Positions 34,088 to 42,989 of a stretch of 64,000 bases of DNA are shown here, piece by piece. Position numbers and translations under genes: made by a program. The DNA comes from Gillisia xinjiangensis. GTDB taxonomy: Bacteria > Bacteroidota > Bacteroidia > Flavobacteriales > Flavobacteriaceae. The stretch is from the NCBI RefSeq assembly GCF_046298265.1, contig NZ_JBKAHK010000006.1, positions 248,001-312,000 of the forward strand, read 5' to 3'. Each line of letters starts with the position of its first letter. The stretch's first letter is position 1. Below the pieces are notes generated by a model. That model was given only the letters and a program-made list of their open reading frames with translations, did no database searches and was not told where the DNA came from.

Positions 34088-35708
34088 ATGGATCCTTATA
34101 TCAGGACTAATTTTTCTGATAATATCGGTATGTGGATGCAGGATGGAAAGTAAGGAAGAGCAGGATTTTTCAGAAGATCTAAGAAACGGAATTGTGATCT
34201 CCATGGGTTCTTCCAAGGAACTCGAACCAATACTTTATGATGCAACAAATGTTCGGTTATTCAATAAAGATTCGGTGACCGCATTTTATCTTGCGCGCGA
34301 CTTCAAGCCGGCCTGGACCCATATCAATTTCAGAAATTCACTTATTGACACCTTAAAATCTGCTCATTCTCAAGGTCTCTACTTCAAGGATTACCATGGA
34401 GAAGAACTGGAGAAACGACTTCTGCAAGTAGCCAACCTTGATGAAAAGCAGTTGAGTGAATTGGATATGTTACTTACAGATGCTTTTTTTAAATTCATGG
34501 ATCATTTATATAATGGGAAAGTTGATCCTAAAAGTTTGCATAGAATATGGGATGTTCCCAAAAAACAGCCTGACAAACTAAAACTTCTGGAAGAGGCTGT
34601 AAAAGAAAACAACCTCGAACTTGCTCTAAGCCAATTAAGGCCGGTTCATCCTGTATATAAAGGCTTAATAGCTGCCGAGAAAGAATACCGGGGGCTTAAA
34701 GAAGATGCTGAAAATCTTAAGAAGATTAAGCAAGGAGCGATGATAAAACCCGGAAAGCAGGATCAACGTCTGCAGGAAATTCAATTCCGACTTTTACATC
34801 TGGGCTATTTAAATTCCCTTAAAATAGGCGGCTCGCTCTACGATACTGAAACAGTTGATGCAATAAAACAAATCCAGAAAGATAATGGGCTTTTGGCAGA
34901 TGGAATAATTGGGAATAAAACCATTGACCTTCTCAATAAAGGCTATGACGATCGTTATGACCAAATCCTGGTCAATCTCGAAAGATGGAGATGGTTTCCG
35001 CGGGACTTGGGGTCGCATTATATTCTCGTTAATATCGCCAATTTCAGGCTTCAGGTTGTAAGAGAAAAGGATACTATTAGCACCCATAAAACCATAGTTG
35101 GCAGAGTGTCCCGGAAAACACCAATATTTTCAGAAGAAATCGATCATCTTATATTTAATCCCAGTTGGGCAATTCCCCCAACGATCAAGAATGTAGATGT
35201 GATCCCCGGAATTCGAAAAAATCCAAATTACCTAAGAAACAAAAACATCCAGGTTTATAATAGTAGAGGAGAGAAACTGGATCCTTCAACAATAGACTGG
35301 ACGAAAAATGAAGTAAGATCTTTTAGCTACAGGCAACCACCGGGAAGCTCTAATCCCCTGGGAAGAGTGAAAATCATGTTTCCCAACAGGTATTTGGTAT
35401 ATCTTCATGACACTCCATCTCAATCCATATTCGACCAGAATTCAAGAGCACAAAGTTCAGGTTGCGTGCGGGTAGAAAATGCCATTTATTTGTCTAAATA
35501 CCTACTGCAGGACCAGCCCAATTATACTTCAGAAGTAATAGATTCCATTATTAAAAGGGGGAGCATCAAAAGGATTGATATGAAACAAAAGGTTAATATC
35601 CATCATTTTTACTGGACGGCATGGCGGGAAACTGGAGAAACAATTTTTACAGACGATATTTATAATTATGACGATGCTATTCTAAACGCCTTAAGAAAGG
35701 CATCCTAA
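34062..35708 (+). CDS. L,D-transpeptidase (YcbB-like) lipoprotein
   Basis: A 548-residue cell-wall enzyme. The N-terminal membrane segment ends in a lipobox-like SVCGC. An L,D-transpeptidase scaffold domain covers about 35-200, a PG_binding_1 module about 230-290 (RLLHLGYLNS, DGIIGNKTIDLLNKG), and the YkuD catalytic domain about 310-470 with LHDTPSQSIF and SSGCVRVEN (catalytic Cys). It forms 3-3 cross-links or attaches proteins to peptidoglycan. A GTG at 34041 is in frame, but ATG 34062 (MKLSFLINRW) gives a better signal sequence. It is convergent with a second YkuD-type gene, overlapping by 4 bases. Confidence 0.9.
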   Translation: MKLSFLINRWILISGLIFLIISVCGCRMESKEEQDFSEDLRNGIVISMGSSKELEPILYDATNVRLFNKDSVTAFYLARDFKPAWTHINFRNSLIDTLKSAHSQGLYFKDYHGEELEKRLLQVANLDEKQLSELDMLLTDAFFKFMDHLYNGKVDPKSLHRIWDVPKKQPDKLKLLEEAVKENNLELALSQLRPVHPVYKGLIAAEKEYRGLKEDAENLKKIKQGAMIKPGKQDQRLQEIQFRLLHLGYLNSLKIGGSLYDTETVDAIKQIQKDNGLLADGIIGNKTIDLLNKGYDDRYDQILVNLERWRWFPRDLGSHYILVNIANFRLQVVREKDTISTHKTIVGRVSRKTPIFSEEIDHLIFNPSWAIPPTIKNVDVIPGIRKNPNYLRNKNIQVYNSRGEKLDPSTIDWTKNEVRSFSYRQPPGSSNPLGRVKIMFPNRYLVYLHDTPSQSIFDQNSRAQSSGCVRVENAIYLSKYLLQDQPNYTSEVIDSIIKRGSIKRIDMKQKVNIHHFYWTAWRETGETIFTDDIYNYDDAILNALRKAS

Positions 35709-36442
35709 GCCTTGATCATTTCAGATTTTTCAGCATAATTCTTATCGGAAGAATGAATGTATAAAACCGATTTATCTTTAATCACATCGATAATTTCCTG
35801 GGTTAATCCGGTTGGTAAAGCAGGGCAGCCGTAACTTCTCCCCAACCTTCCTACATTGCTAATAAATTCTGGGTTTGCATATTTTGCTCCGTGAACTACA
35901 ACATAGCGATCACGCGCATTGGAATTAAACTTCTCCTCCATACCATCAATGAACATAGAATACCCGTTTCCACCGTAATAAGTTTCGGCGGTCACAAAAA
36001 ATCCCAGTGAGCTTTGTAAAGAATTTACAGTATTGGAAAATTTGGTAGCAAACTCCCCACCGGTATTTTTACCGTGAGCAACAAGGTTATGAAAAAGCAC
36101 TTTATTATTTTTCATATCAAGAACCCACATTCTTTTTTTGGTAGAAGAAAGACTAAAATCTATAATAGTAAGAATTTCTTTTTCGAAAAGTTTTTTATCT
36201 GAAAGTTTATAATATCCCATCATTCCGTTTTTAAAACTTTTAAGGTTGGGAACGTTGGGGTTATTTTCCACAAAAACATCATACAATTGATTGATTTCCA
36301 CATCAAGTGTACTATTTTCTTTTGTAGTTTTAAGAAGGGTTTCCGTTATTACCGGAATTTCAGAATTGTTATGACCGTCTGTGGTAGTGTAGGCAAAAGA
36401 GGCAGTTAAAACGGCAATCACGGTTAAAATCTTATAGGTCAT
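35705..36442 (-). CDS. Secreted L,D-transpeptidase catalytic-domain protein (YkuD_2 type)
   Basis: A 245-residue protein with a signal peptide (about 1-18). The catalytic region has HGKNTGGEFATKFSN, MFIDGMEEKFNSNARDRYVVVHGA and the cysteine motif GRSYGCPALP. This is the murein L,D-transpeptidase catalytic-domain family widespread in Bacteroidota. It probably modifies peptidoglycan in the periplasm. It is monocistronic and faces the YcbB-like gene. The 407 bases upstream (36443-36849) hold no clear gene; only a 36-codon frame (36729-36839) is seen. Confidence 0.85.
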   Translation of the reverse strand: MTYKILTVIAVLTASFAYTTTDGHNNSEIPVITETLLKTTKENSTLDVEINQLYDVFVENNPNVPNLKSFKNGMMGYYKLSDKKLFEKEILTIIDFSLSSTKKRMWVLDMKNNKVLFHNLVAHGKNTGGEFATKFSNTVNSLQSSLGFFVTAETYYGGNGYSMFIDGMEEKFNSNARDRYVVVHGAKYANPEFISNVGRLGRSYGCPALPTGLTQEIIDVIKDKSVLYIHSSDKNYAEKSEMIKA

Positions 36443-36849
36443 ATTTGGGAAAAAATTTAATTATTTGTTAATTAACTGCAAAGAGGATACCAACTTACAA
36501 AAAATTAATTTCACACTGACCCCTGATTAAAAACAAATTCATTTTAAATCCACTATGGATGTTAAATATTAGAAATCAGGGATTTAAATAAAAAGTTCTT
36601 TCAGCTAACCTAATAAGAACGAGCATAATTTTATTTTATTTCTTTAATTAGATGAAAATTTCAGGAATTTGTAATGCAAAATATTTTTTAACAATTTTAA
36701 GTTTCCATAATAATTTGGACCGAAAGGAATGGAAGAAAAAAGAGCAGCTTTCAAAAGCTATGAAAAATGGCTATTGACAAAAGAATTATCAAGGTTATTA
36801 ATTACTGCAAATTATAGTTTATATATTTACAGCTTATAAAAATATTGAT

Positions 36850-38367
36850 ATGGATAAGAAAGTGATATTATTGATTTTAGATGGATGGGGAATCACTCAG
36901 GACCCAAAAGTTTCTGCGATTGCACAGGCCAATACTCCTTATTTTGATTATTTGATGAAAACCTATCCCAACGCCCAACTTCTTACCCATGGTAAAAATG
37001 TTGGTTTGCCAGATGGACAGATGGGAAATAGTGAAGTTGGACATATGAATCTGGGTGCGGGCCGTATAGTTTACCAGGATTTGGCAAAAATAAATATGGC
37101 TGTAGAGAATAACAGCCTAATCAATGAACCTATCCTGGAACAAGCATTTAATTATGCGGTTCAAAACAATAAACCCATCCACTTTATGGGACTACTAAGC
37201 GATGGTGGCGTGCACTCGCACATCGATCATTTAAAAGGTTTATTAACCGCTGCATCCGAATTTGGGGTAAAAGAGAAATATGTTCATGCCTTTACAGATG
37301 GTCGGGATGTTGATCCAAATTCCGGTAAAGGATTTGTTGCAGAATTAGAGGAACATTTAAATAAAACCGGAAGCAAATTAGCCAGTGTTATAGGTAGGTA
37401 TTTTGCAATGGATCGTGATAAGCGCTGGGAACGTATACAAAAAGCGTATGATTTGATAGTTTCAGGAAAAGGTAAAAAAACCCAAAATGCGCTGGAAGCT
37501 ATTCAGGAAAGTTACGATAATAAGGCAACCGATGAATTTATAGAACCTATTGTACTCACCAAAGAGGATGGAACCCCGGTTGCTACCTTAAAAAATGATG
37601 AAGTGGTGATCTTTTTTAATTTTAGAACCGATCGCGGAAGACAACTTACCCAGGTACTTACTCAGGAAGATTTGCCGGAATTCAACATGAAAAAGCTGCC
37701 CTTATATTTTGTAACACTTACAAAATATGATGACACGTTCACAAATATCAATACTGTTTTCAAAAAAGATAATATAAAAACCACTTTAGGAGAGGTATTG
37801 GAATATATGGGGAAAACCCAAATTAGAATTGCGGAAACAGAAAAATATCCACACGTAACCTTTTTCTTTTCAGGCGGAAGGGAAAAGCCATTTAAAGGTG
37901 AAAAACGAATCATGTGCAGTTCTCCCAAAGTAGCAACTTATGACATGCAACCTGAAATGAGCGCTAATGAAATCGTGGAGAAGATCGTTCCGGAAATAAA
38001 ATCACAGGCGGCCGATTTTATTTGTCTGAATTTTGCCAATCCGGATATGGTAGGCCATACAGGAGATTTCCAGGCCGCAGTCAAGGCTGTGGAAGCGGTA
38101 GATAAGTGCACCAAGGAGGTTGTGGAAGCGGCAATTGAAAATGATTATAGCGTATTGGTTATTGCCGATCACGGAAATAGTGAAATGATGATAAACCCGG
38201 ATGGGTCTGCCAATACTGCCCACACAACAAACCCGGTTCCCCTTATATTGGTAGACAAGGATGTGAAATCTATCCAAAGCGGTAACTTAGGAGACGTTGC
38301 ACCGACTATTTTAAAACTGATGGGAATTACCAAACCCGAACTAATGACACAACATCCATTAATTTAA
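36850..38367 (+). CDS. gpmI: 2,3-bisphosphoglycerate-independent phosphoglycerate mutase
   Basis: A 505-residue manganese-dependent mutase that interconverts 3- and 2-phosphoglycerate in glycolysis. Metal site ILDGWG near residue 9, phosphoserine Ser61 in GNSEVGHMN, DGRDVDPNSG and RYFAMDRDKRWER in the transferase domain, and the second metal block VIADHGNSEMM and NTAHTTNPVP. Normal length. It precedes a thioredoxin-fold lipoprotein by 7 bases. Confidence 0.97.
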   Translation: MDKKVILLILDGWGITQDPKVSAIAQANTPYFDYLMKTYPNAQLLTHGKNVGLPDGQMGNSEVGHMNLGAGRIVYQDLAKINMAVENNSLINEPILEQAFNYAVQNNKPIHFMGLLSDGGVHSHIDHLKGLLTAASEFGVKEKYVHAFTDGRDVDPNSGKGFVAELEEHLNKTGSKLASVIGRYFAMDRDKRWERIQKAYDLIVSGKGKKTQNALEAIQESYDNKATDEFIEPIVLTKEDGTPVATLKNDEVVIFFNFRTDRGRQLTQVLTQEDLPEFNMKKLPLYFVTLTKYDDTFTNINTVFKKDNIKTTLGEVLEYMGKTQIRIAETEKYPHVTFFFSGGREKPFKGEKRIMCSSPKVATYDMQPEMSANEIVEKIVPEIKSQAADFICLNFANPDMVGHTGDFQAAVKAVEAVDKCTKEVVEAAIENDYSVLVIADHGNSEMMINPDGSANTAHTTNPVPLILVDKDVKSIQSGNLGDVAPTILKLMGITKPELMTQHPLI

Positions 38368-38374
38368 AAATGAA

Positions 38375-38950
38375 ATGAAAATGAGTTTATACCTTCTAAT
38401 CCTGGCTTTTATCACCTCTTGTGGAAACATCAATGACACCGCCAAAACCGATGAAATGAAATCTGAAAAAGTTTTGGTTCTGTCTGAAATTGAAGATGAC
38501 TTTGAAAATCAAACAATGTTGATTGGAAAATTCATCAAGGAGGATCTTCAACAAGCTCCGTATGCCCGATGGTTTAACGATGGATACACCAATTTCAATC
38601 CTTCCGAAGAAGCCATGGAAACTATCAAAAATAACATTTCAGAATATGAAATAATGGCATTTATGGGAACCTGGTGTGTAGACAGCCGAAGGGAAGTTCC
38701 CAAACTATATAAGATTCTGGACGAAGCAGGTTATGATCTTTCAAAACTTACATTTATAGGTGTCGACAGAAATAAAGTAACTCCGGAGAAAACCGAGGCT
38801 GACTGGGATCTTCACCGGGTACCTACCTTGATTTTCATGAAAGATGGCAAGGAAGTCAATCGTTTTGTCGAATATCCAAGAGCTTCCATTGAAGAAGACA
38901 TTGCTAACATAGTTAGTGGACAGGAATATAATAATTCGTATATTAATTAA
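38375..38950 (+). CDS. Thioredoxin-fold lipoprotein with a single active-site cysteine
   Basis: A 191-residue protein with a lipobox (FITSC, Cys at about 16) and a thioredoxin-like domain at about 75-185. The usual WCxxC site reads MGTWCVDSRREVPK: only the first cysteine remains, the second position is Ser. DRNKVTPEKTEADWDLHRVPTLIFMKDGKEVNRFVE matches the cis-proline strand. It may act as a monothiol isomerase, a thiol sensor or a binding protein rather than a classic reductase. It lies 7 bases after gpmI, probably cotranscribed. Confidence 0.8.
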   Translation: MKMSLYLLILAFITSCGNINDTAKTDEMKSEKVLVLSEIEDDFENQTMLIGKFIKEDLQQAPYARWFNDGYTNFNPSEEAMETIKNNISEYEIMAFMGTWCVDSRREVPKLYKILDEAGYDLSKLTFIGVDRNKVTPEKTEADWDLHRVPTLIFMKDGKEVNRFVEYPRASIEEDIANIVSGQEYNNSYIN

Positions 38951-39005
38951 TTCTATTCACTTAAAAATCAAAGCTCTAAAAATAGTGTAACAGCATTTTT
39001 CTTGT

Positions 39006-39013
39006 TAATTTTG
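39006..39013 (+). promoter_or_regulatory. -7 promoter box before the HAD-map operon
   Basis: TAATTTTG matches the consensus exactly and ends five bases before the ATG at 39019, so the transcript may be leaderless. No clear TTG is present 19-21 bases upstream. Confidence 0.5.
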
Positions 39014-39018
39014 AATTT

Positions 39019-39447
39019 ATGTCTAAACATTTGACAATTGCAGTAGATTTTGACGGAACAATTGTAGAAAACCGGTTTCCAAACATTGGTAAACCTATTT
39101 TATTTGCTCTGGAAACATTGAAAAAATTGCAGGAAGAAGGCCATCAGTTGATTTTATGGACCTATAGATCCGGAAATGAATTACAGGAAGCTGTAGCTTT
39201 TTGTAATTCGAAGGGAATCTATTTCTACTCGGTGAACAAAAGTTATCCGGAGGAAGAATTTGATCATTCCATCAGCAGGAAAATTCAGGCAGACATTTTT
39301 ATAGACGATAGAAATATTGGAGGATTGCTAGGTTGGGGAGAAGTTTATCTTAAGTTGAGCAAAGAATCTCTAGACAAAGAAAAAAAAATCCTTCAGAACA
39401 AAAAATCAAAAAAGAGCATATTAGGCTTGTTTAAATCTAAATTATGA
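39019..39447 (+). CDS. HAD-like phosphatase (BT_0820 type)
   Basis: A 142-residue small HAD protein without a cap: motif I VDFDGTIVENRFP, motif II ILWTYRSG, and motif III/IV ADIFIDDRNIGG. It resembles the minimal phosphatase BT_0820 of Bacteroides, shown by others to have pyrophosphatase-like activity in related proteins; the true substrate is open. Its -7 box sits five bases before the ATG. The stop overlaps the start of map by 4 bases (ATGA). Confidence 0.83.
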   Translation: MSKHLTIAVDFDGTIVENRFPNIGKPILFALETLKKLQEEGHQLILWTYRSGNELQEAVAFCNSKGIYFYSVNKSYPEEEFDHSISRKIQADIFIDDRNIGGLLGWGEVYLKLSKESLDKEKKILQNKKSKKSILGLFKSKL

Positions 39448-40259
39448 TAATTACCAAAACAAGGGAAGAAATAGAATTGATGCGGGAAAGCGCTTTGGTG
39501 GTTTCCAGAACCCTTGGCATGATCGCTTCAGAAATAAAACCAGGAGTCACAACCCTTCAGCTGGATAAAATGGCGGAAGAGTTTATACGGGAACAAGGAG
39601 CAATTCCCGGTTTTTTAGGATTATATGATTTCCCAAATTCGCTTTGCATGAGTCCAAATGCACAGGTTGTCCACGGTATCCCAAACAACACTCCCCTGGC
39701 TGAGGGCGACATTATCTCCATAGATTGCGGAGCCCTTAAAAATGGATTTTACGGAGATCATGCTTATACCTTTGGAATAGGAGAAATTCCCGAAGACACG
39801 AAAAAACTATTACAAATAACCAAAGAATCACTTTATATAGGTATAGAAGAATTTCGAATTGGCAACCGGGTTGGTGATGTTGGGTTTGCTATTCAAAAAT
39901 ATTGTGAAGCTCATGGATATGGAGTTGTTCGTGAACTGGTAGGTCATGGCCTGGGAAAAACTATGCACGAGGATCCTGAAATGCCAAATTATGGAAAACG
40001 CGGACGTGGAAAGAAATTTATTGAAGGAATGGTTGTCGCAATTGAACCTATGATAAATTTAGGAACAAAAAACATCAAACAGCTTAAAGATGGCTGGACA
40101 ATACTTACGGCAGACAACAAGCCAAGTGCTCATTTCGAACATGATGTGGCGCTAATAGATGGAAAACCTGAGTTGCTTTCCACCTTTAAATATATCTATG
40201 AAGCATTGGGTATTGAAAGTACCGAAGAAGATAAATTCAGGGCTAAAGTATATGATTAA
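39444..40259 (+). CDS. map: Type I methionine aminopeptidase
   Basis: A 271-residue enzyme that removes N-terminal methionine from nascent proteins. The metal ligands are in SIDCGALKNGFYGDHAYTFG (two Asp), ELVGHGLGKTMHEDPEMPNYG (His) and AIEPMINLG / HFEHDVAL (two Glu). It overlaps the preceding HAD gene by 4 bases and the following NUMOD4/HNH-like gene by 8 bases, so the whole set is translated in a coupled manner. Confidence 0.96.
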   Translation: MIITKTREEIELMRESALVVSRTLGMIASEIKPGVTTLQLDKMAEEFIREQGAIPGFLGLYDFPNSLCMSPNAQVVHGIPNNTPLAEGDIISIDCGALKNGFYGDHAYTFGIGEIPEDTKKLLQITKESLYIGIEEFRIGNRVGDVGFAIQKYCEAHGYGVVRELVGHGLGKTMHEDPEMPNYGKRGRGKKFIEGMVVAIEPMINLGTKNIKQLKDGWTILTADNKPSAHFEHDVALIDGKPELLSTFKYIYEALGIESTEEDKFRAKVYD

Positions 40260-40815
40260 GAACTATCGTCAGGAGCAGTGGAAAACCTTGCATAAGGACA
40301 TCTGGCAGGACAGATTTTTATATAAGGTATCGAGTTATGGCCGTATTCTAAGCTTTGTGAAGAAAACCGAAGGGGAATTACTCAAAGGCGGAAAAACAGC
40401 GGGTTACCTGTCTTTTGTGGTCAATTTAAAAAACGGCAAAAAGAAAAATTATTATTTCCATAGGGTCATAGCTGAATTATTTGTGAAAAAAGCAGAGGAT
40501 GCAGATTTTGTAATTCACAAGAATTACAAAAAACATGAGAATGAGGCAAATAATCTTGCATGGGCTACTAAAGCGGAATGGGTGCAACACCAATTTGGCA
40601 ATCCCAGCGTCCAGGAAAATAAGCTCAAGCGAAAATTGCGAACAGTAACCACCTATTCCAAATTATCCTATTCCCAGGCAGTAATCCTTAAAAAGAAACT
40701 ACTTGATCCCAACCGTAAAACCAGGATCAGGATTTTAGCCAAACAATTTGGGGTTTCAGAAATGCAATTGTACAGGATCAAGTCCGGTGAAAACTGGGGT
40801 GATATCAAAGTATGA
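40252..40815 (+). CDS. NUMOD4/HNH-like DNA-binding protein with C-terminal HTH
   Basis: A 187-residue protein with the layout of a homing-endonuclease relative. Residues 8-33 (EQWKTLHKDIWQDRFLYKVS, SYGRILSF) are a NUMOD4 motif. Residues about 60-105 follow the HNH_3 pattern (YYFHRVIAELFV...HKNYKKHENEANNLAWAT), but the usual NHxDGNxxNN core is altered to HKNYKKHENEANN, so cleavage activity is doubtful. Residues about 135-182 form a helix-turn-helix (RILAKQFGVSEMQLYRIKSG). The start ATG 40252 overlaps the map stop; the end overlaps the methyltransferase by 4 bases. It looks like a domesticated gene. A regulatory or RNA/DNA-binding role is inference. Confidence 0.78.
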   Translation: MIKNYRQEQWKTLHKDIWQDRFLYKVSSYGRILSFVKKTEGELLKGGKTAGYLSFVVNLKNGKKKNYYFHRVIAELFVKKAEDADFVIHKNYKKHENEANNLAWATKAEWVQHQFGNPSVQENKLKRKLRTVTTYSKLSYSQAVILKKKLLDPNRKTRIRILAKQFGVSEMQLYRIKSGENWGDIKV

Positions 40816-41594
40816 TAAAACAGCTTTTTAAACTCACTTTAAACTCACTTCCACGTCCCCTTCTAATAAGATTGAGTTATTTGGCGAAACCGGTTCTTGA
40901 GTTCGCCTTAAAAGGATCAACCTATGTAGATCCTATTGATGGGAAAAGTTTCAGGAAATTTCTACCCTATGGGTATGAAAATCAGCGGGAAAATGTGCTC
41001 TCCCCTTCTACTCTTTCTTTGGAACGCCACCGGGTTTTATGGCTGTACCTTAAAAATGAAACAGATTTTTTTTCCAAAAAGCTGAAGGTTTTACATTTTG
41101 CTCCGGAACAGGCATTTTATAAAAGATTCCGGAAACTACCCAATTTAGATTATACCACCACCGATTTAAATTCCCCGCTCGCAGATGTAAAAGCAGATAT
41201 TTGTGATTTGCCTTTTGAAGATAACACCTACGAATTCATCCTGTGTAACCACGTTTTGGAACACATTCCGGATGACACAAAGGCGATGCAGGAAATTTAC
41301 AGGATTCTTAAGCCCGGAGGTACAGCCATTTTACAAATTCCCCAGGATTTGAACAGGGATTTTACATTTCAGGATGACAGCATAACTTCACAAAAGGAAC
41401 GGGCAAAAATATTTGGCCAATATGATCACGTTAGGGTTTACGGTAAAGATTTTTTTCAGAAATTAAGAGCTATAGGTTTCGAGGTAGAAGAAGTAAATTA
41501 CAGCTCCGGTTTAACTTCGGCCGAGATCAACAAATACCGCCTTGCTAAAGGGGAAATTATTCCCGTTTGCACCAAACCGTCATTCAACGTTTAA
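40812..41594 (+). CDS. Class I SAM-dependent methyltransferase
   Basis: A 260-residue methyltransferase: LKVLHFAPEQAFYKRFRKL in place of the usual glycine-rich motif I, DYTTTDLNSPLADVKADICDLPFEDNTYEFILCNHVLEHIPDD (motifs II-III) and EIYRILKPGGTAILQIP. It resembles methyltransferase-11-type enzymes seen near sugar or lipid genes; the substrate is unknown. It is the last gene of the HAD-map operon and overlaps the convergent apbE by 15 bases. Confidence 0.85.
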   Translation: MIKQLFKLTLNSLPRPLLIRLSYLAKPVLEFALKGSTYVDPIDGKSFRKFLPYGYENQRENVLSPSTLSLERHRVLWLYLKNETDFFSKKLKVLHFAPEQAFYKRFRKLPNLDYTTTDLNSPLADVKADICDLPFEDNTYEFILCNHVLEHIPDDTKAMQEIYRILKPGGTAILQIPQDLNRDFTFQDDSITSQKERAKIFGQYDHVRVYGKDFFQKLRAIGFEVEEVNYSSGLTSAEINKYRLAKGEIIPVCTKPSFNV

Positions 41595-42617
41595 GGCGTC
41601 CTTAAATCCCTGTGAAGTGTAAACTTTCGCATCTTCATCAGCTTCTGTATAAATAAAGTATACATCCACATCTTCCAGGTTCCTCAACATTTCTTTGGAT
41701 TTTTCAAAACCCATTGCCATAAAGGCGGTAGCATATCCATCGGCCAACGCACAATTCTCTGCCAAAACAGAAACACTCAGTAAATTGCTTTTTTCAGGTT
41801 TACCGCTTAACGGGTTTATAGTATGCACAAAACGCTCTTTGGTACTGCTGTCTATCCTGAATTTTCTATAATTTCCCGATGTGGCCATCGCCCTGTTATT
41901 GAGCTTTAAAGTAGCCTGAAAAATCCTGTTTCCCTCGGTTTGCTGAGGATCATCTATGGCAACTACCCATGGTTGTTGTCTACCCTGATTGATCCCTTTC
42001 GCAACAAGTTCCCCTCCCAGTTCAATTAAATAATCTTCTACATTTTTACTGTTTAGAAAGCGGGCAATTACATCTACGGTAAATCCTTTTGCGATGGCAT
42101 TAAAATCAATATAGATTCCGGGGTGTTGCTTTTTAAGTATATTATCTGAAGTTAGTTCCAGTTTATTAAAACCAACATACTGCATGATGGAATCGATTTC
42201 TGAAATGCTTAATGAATCCAGGTTTTTATCGGGTCCAAATCCATATGCATTTACAAGATTACCAACTGTAGGGTCAAAATATCCATCACTTTGCTTGTAT
42301 ATTTTTTCTGAATACTGAAAAACCTCTCTGAAATTCCCGTCAACCTTTATTCCGGTTTCCCCTGAATTGATCTTTGAGATATCCGAATCCACCTGGTAGG
42401 TGCTCATAGACTTATTTATGACACTAAATATAGAATCTAAACTCTTTTCCAAATCCAATTCTTCAGGATGAAAGAATTTAAGCTGATAGGTGGTTCCCAG
42501 GGCGGTTCCTGTATAGACTTGTTCATTGGCTCCCTCTTTTTCACATCCGGTAAAAGCAAATGCTAAACAGCCGATAACAACAAATAACCAACTTTTAAAT
42601 CTTTTGTAATCCATCAT
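41580..42617 (-). CDS. apbE: FAD:protein FMN transferase ApbE
   Basis: A 345-residue flavin transferase lipoprotein: signal segment and lipobox FTGC (about Cys24), then GTTYQLKFF, STYQVDSDISKIN, FDPTVGNLVNAYGFGP, DFNAIAKGFTVDVIARFL, ELGGELVAKG, and the metal-binding stretch AENCALADGYATAFMAMG. It attaches FMN covalently to threonines of NqrB and NqrC (and RnfG/D in other species). Its place at the end of the nqr cluster fits this exactly. It overlaps the preceding small gene by 23 bases. Confidence 0.95.
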   Translation of the reverse strand: MMDYKRFKSWLFVVIGCLAFAFTGCEKEGANEQVYTGTALGTTYQLKFFHPEELDLEKSLDSIFSVINKSMSTYQVDSDISKINSGETGIKVDGNFREVFQYSEKIYKQSDGYFDPTVGNLVNAYGFGPDKNLDSLSISEIDSIMQYVGFNKLELTSDNILKKQHPGIYIDFNAIAKGFTVDVIARFLNSKNVEDYLIELGGELVAKGINQGRQQPWVVAIDDPQQTEGNRIFQATLKLNNRAMATSGNYRKFRIDSSTKERFVHTINPLSGKPEKSNLLSVSVLAENCALADGYATAFMAMGFEKSKEMLRNLEDVDVYFIYTEADEDAKVYTSQGFKDALNVE

Positions 42618-42954
42618 AATTCACGATATAATCTTCATCCTTTGTAATTGGCAACTCATAATCTTTGGAATTGGCGAGGCCCACGCCGGCATAAAAGGTC
42701 CTGGCGTTGAATTTAAGTGCGTGTTCTTTGATACCTTCCATAAATATTTGGTCGAATTTTTTAGGATCATCGGGATAAAGAATTGCCCTTACCACTACAA
42801 AATGTAGCTTCTTATCTTTTAATGCAACAAATTGCGGATTGGATTTTAAATCACTTTTGATTCCCAGAAATTCATATCCCTGATCCTCGAGATCCTTCCC
42901 AACGATATTCATCGCGAGGTTGTGAAGCTCCTGTTTGTTTAGTTCATCTTTCAT
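42595..42954 (-). CDS. Small conserved Nqr-associated protein of unknown function
   Basis: A 119-residue soluble protein without signal or membrane segment (MKDELNKQELHNLAMNIVGK, ...FVVVRAILYPDDPKKFDQIFMEG, ...FYAGVGLANSKDYELPITKDED). I recall homologues at this position in Flavobacteriia, sometimes labelled NqrF-like by neighbourhood; no iron-sulfur or flavin motif is visible. It overlaps apbE by 23 bases. A GTG three codons upstream is possible, but the ATG at 42954 is preferred. A role in NQR assembly or flavin delivery is inference. Confidence 0.7.
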   Translation of the reverse strand: MKDELNKQELHNLAMNIVGKDLEDQGYEFLGIKSDLKSNPQFVALKDKKLHFVVVRAILYPDDPKKFDQIFMEGIKEHALKFNARTFYAGVGLANSKDYELPITKDEDYIVNYDGLQKI

Positions 42955-42989
42955 AGCAGGCACTAAAATACAAATATTACAGCAGTGTT

